Shown in pieces: positions 13,556 through 14,433 of a DNA stretch of 14,433 bases. The notes under the pieces were generated by a model. That model had not been told where the DNA came from and did not search any database. It saw only the letters and a list, made by a program, of their open reading frames with translations. Source of the stretch: an uncultured Oscillibacter sp. (lineage in GTDB: Bacteria > Bacillota > Clostridia > Oscillospirales > Oscillospiraceae); contig CABSFC010000068.1 in NCBI GenBank assembly GCA_902476875.1, positions 1 through 14,433 on the forward strand, in the 5' to 3' direction. The translations under genes were made by a program, and so were the position numbers. Each line of letters begins with the position of its first letter. Position 1 is the stretch's first letter.

Positions 13556-14116
13556 TTATTTCAGCTTGGCGCCGTCTTTGAAAGCGTTCCCCACCTTCTC
13601 ACCCAACTTGCGGTAGGCACTGTGGATGGGATCAAAGGTAATGGGCTGAAGCTTGTCCGGATCAATGCGTCCGTCGGCGTCCAGCACGGACTCGTCAGCA
13701 CTGACGTTGACGATCTCACCCACCAGACGGCAGCTCTCCGGGTCATAGCTGACCAAGCGGCACTCCACCGCCATGGGCAGTTCGTCAATGAGAGGTGCAT
13801 CCACAAATTCCGACTTGGTGGTGTGCCAGCCGGCCTTGGCCAGTTTGTCGGCCGCTTTGTTGCCGGATTCCATGCCCACATAGTCGCAGGCTACCACCTG
13901 TTCCATGGTGGCCATGCTGACGGTGAAAGCCTTGCGGGCGAGAATGTTGGCGGTGGTCTTGTGGCCGGCGCTGATACACATGGACAACTCATTGTCATCG
14001 CTGATCCCGCCCCAGGCCGCGTTCATGGCGTCGGGCGTGCCGTCCTCTCCGTAGGTGGCGAGAATAAAGACCGGCTGTGGATAGGTCCAGGGTTTTGCTC
14101 CAAAATTCTTGCGCAT
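13556..14116 (-). CDS. Flavin reductase / flavoredoxin-like FMN-binding protein
   Basis: This 186-aa protein has the split-barrel FMN-binding fold of the flavin reductase-like family. Its start reads KPWTYPQPVFILATYGEDGT, then MNAAWGGISDDNELSMCISA and KTTANILARKAFTVSM. These are the phosphate- and isoalloxazine-binding strands of flavoredoxin-type proteins, followed by DYVGMESGNKAADKLAKAGW and DELPMAVECRLVS. Such proteins move electrons via FMN in the cytosol of anaerobes; the partner is unknown here. The ATG at 14116 follows AGGAGG (14125-14130) with an 8-nt spacer. It is 50 nt downstream of the alcohol dehydrogenase on the same strand, so they probably share a transcript that ends at the hairpin 13498-13538. 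Confidence 0.88.
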   Translation of the reverse strand: MRKNFGAKPWTYPQPVFILATYGEDGTPDAMNAAWGGISDDNELSMCISAGHKTTANILARKAFTVSMATMEQVVACDYVGMESGNKAADKLAKAGWHTTKSEFVDAPLIDELPMAVECRLVSYDPESCRLVGEIVNVSADESVLDADGRIDPDKLQPITFDPIHSAYRKLGEKVGNAFKDGAKLK

Positions 14117-14166
14117 AAAACATTCCTCCTGTTATGTTAGGGCTCAGCTGCCCGCAGACGCGGGGA

Positions 14167-14433
14167 TCAGCCGCACATGATTGCCACTTTGATTACTCCG
14201 TCCCGCTTGCTTTCAAAGAGCGCATAGGCTTCGTCGATATCTTTCAGCGGATAGGTGTGGGTGATCAACGGAACAGTGTCCAGCTTCCCCTCGGCGATAA
14301 GGTCGAGGGTCTCTTTGCAGTTGCAGCCGTCTACGCCGCCGGTTTTAAAGGTCAGATTTTTTCCGTACATATCCGGCAGCGGCAGAATTTGGGGAGCGTC
14401 GTAGAGGGCGACCACGGTGACGACGGCATTGGG
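14167..14433 (-). CDS. Zinc-type alcohol dehydrogenase, C-terminal part (runs off right edge)
   Basis: The last 88 residues of a medium-chain dehydrogenase/reductase are visible. NAVVTVVALYDAPQILPLP is a strand-loop near the end of the Rossmann domain. GKNLTFKTGGVDGCNCKETL and THTYPLKDIDEAYALFESK, with a final DGVIKVAI, are the C-terminal lobe typical of Zn-dependent alcohol/sorbitol/isopropanol dehydrogenase-like enzymes that oxidise alcohols with NAD(P). The zinc ligands and cofactor loop lie outside the window, so the substrate cannot be named. It precedes the flavin reductase in the same operon. Confidence 0.85.
   Translation of the reverse strand, partial: PNAVVTVVALYDAPQILPLPDMYGKNLTFKTGGVDGCNCKETLDLIAEGKLDTVPLITHTYPLKDIDEAYALFESKRDGVIKVAIMCG

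Noticed and set aside
7483..13600. att direct repeats bounding the mobile element
   Set aside because: Comparing 7483-7740 with 13473-13600 by eye I found only matches of five or six bases, no more than chance.
1..14433. CRISPR array, tRNA or rRNA genes, defence genes
   Set aside because: I saw no regularly spaced repeats, no tRNA cloverleaf or rRNA-like stretches, and no recognisable nuclease, methylase or toxin-antitoxin genes.

Overview
The window looks like chromosomal DNA of a GC-rich, anaerobic, gut-type Firmicute, probably of the Oscillospiraceae/Ruminococcaceae kind. This is inferred from strong GGAGG ribosome sites with ATG/GTG/TTG starts, a clean sigma-A promoter, the DUF2935, DUF5655, DUF6809, CapA and CD1871A-like families, and a MobP3-type mobile element. 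No taxonomic marker such as rRNA is present.

Left chromosomal block (1-3662). The N-terminus of a GreA/GreB-family factor leaves the left edge on the minus strand from a near-consensus promoter. A DUF2935 protein lies divergently on the plus strand. Facing it is a tight minus-strand operon: membrane-anchored CapA-family protein, DUF5655 protein, a 72-aa unknown protein, and free methionine-(R)-sulfoxide reductase. A 16-bp perfect hairpin separates the convergent ends. These genes are intact.

Scrap zone (about 3700-7480). Nearly every coding stretch here is broken. It contains a TlpA-like lipoprotein gene (catalytic Cys changed to Arg, shortened signal peptide, frameshift), a CD1871A-like small membrane protein cut before its CXXC tail, and an antisense-oriented C-terminal piece of a multicopper oxidase with a frameshift and a large in-frame gap. 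Further right are a sigma-70 region-4-like gene with a stop and a frameshift, and a replication-initiator-like HTH gene whose 3' end has been exchanged for the tail of an unrelated gene. A 20-bp palindrome sits at one junction. This looks like stacked recombination scars of mobile elements.

Mobilizable element (about 7590-13490). A cluster of GTCAC/GTGAC palindromes (candidate oriT or regulator site) is followed by a ribbon-helix-helix accessory gene (frameshifted), a MobP3-type relaxase fused to Sel1 repeats (frameshifted in the tail only), a DUF6809 protein, and two overlapping tyrosine recombinases with complete catalytic residues. The second carries a duplicated arm-type DNA-binding domain and an HTH at its C-terminus. 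No conjugative pore or coupling protein is visible, so transfer would need a helper. The recombinases and the HUH part of the relaxase look functional, but the mobilization operon as a whole is decaying.

Right chromosomal block (13490-14433). A hairpin terminator ends a minus-strand operon of a zinc-type alcohol dehydrogenase (C-terminal part only) and a flavoredoxin-like flavin reductase. I could not identify att direct repeats bounding the element.
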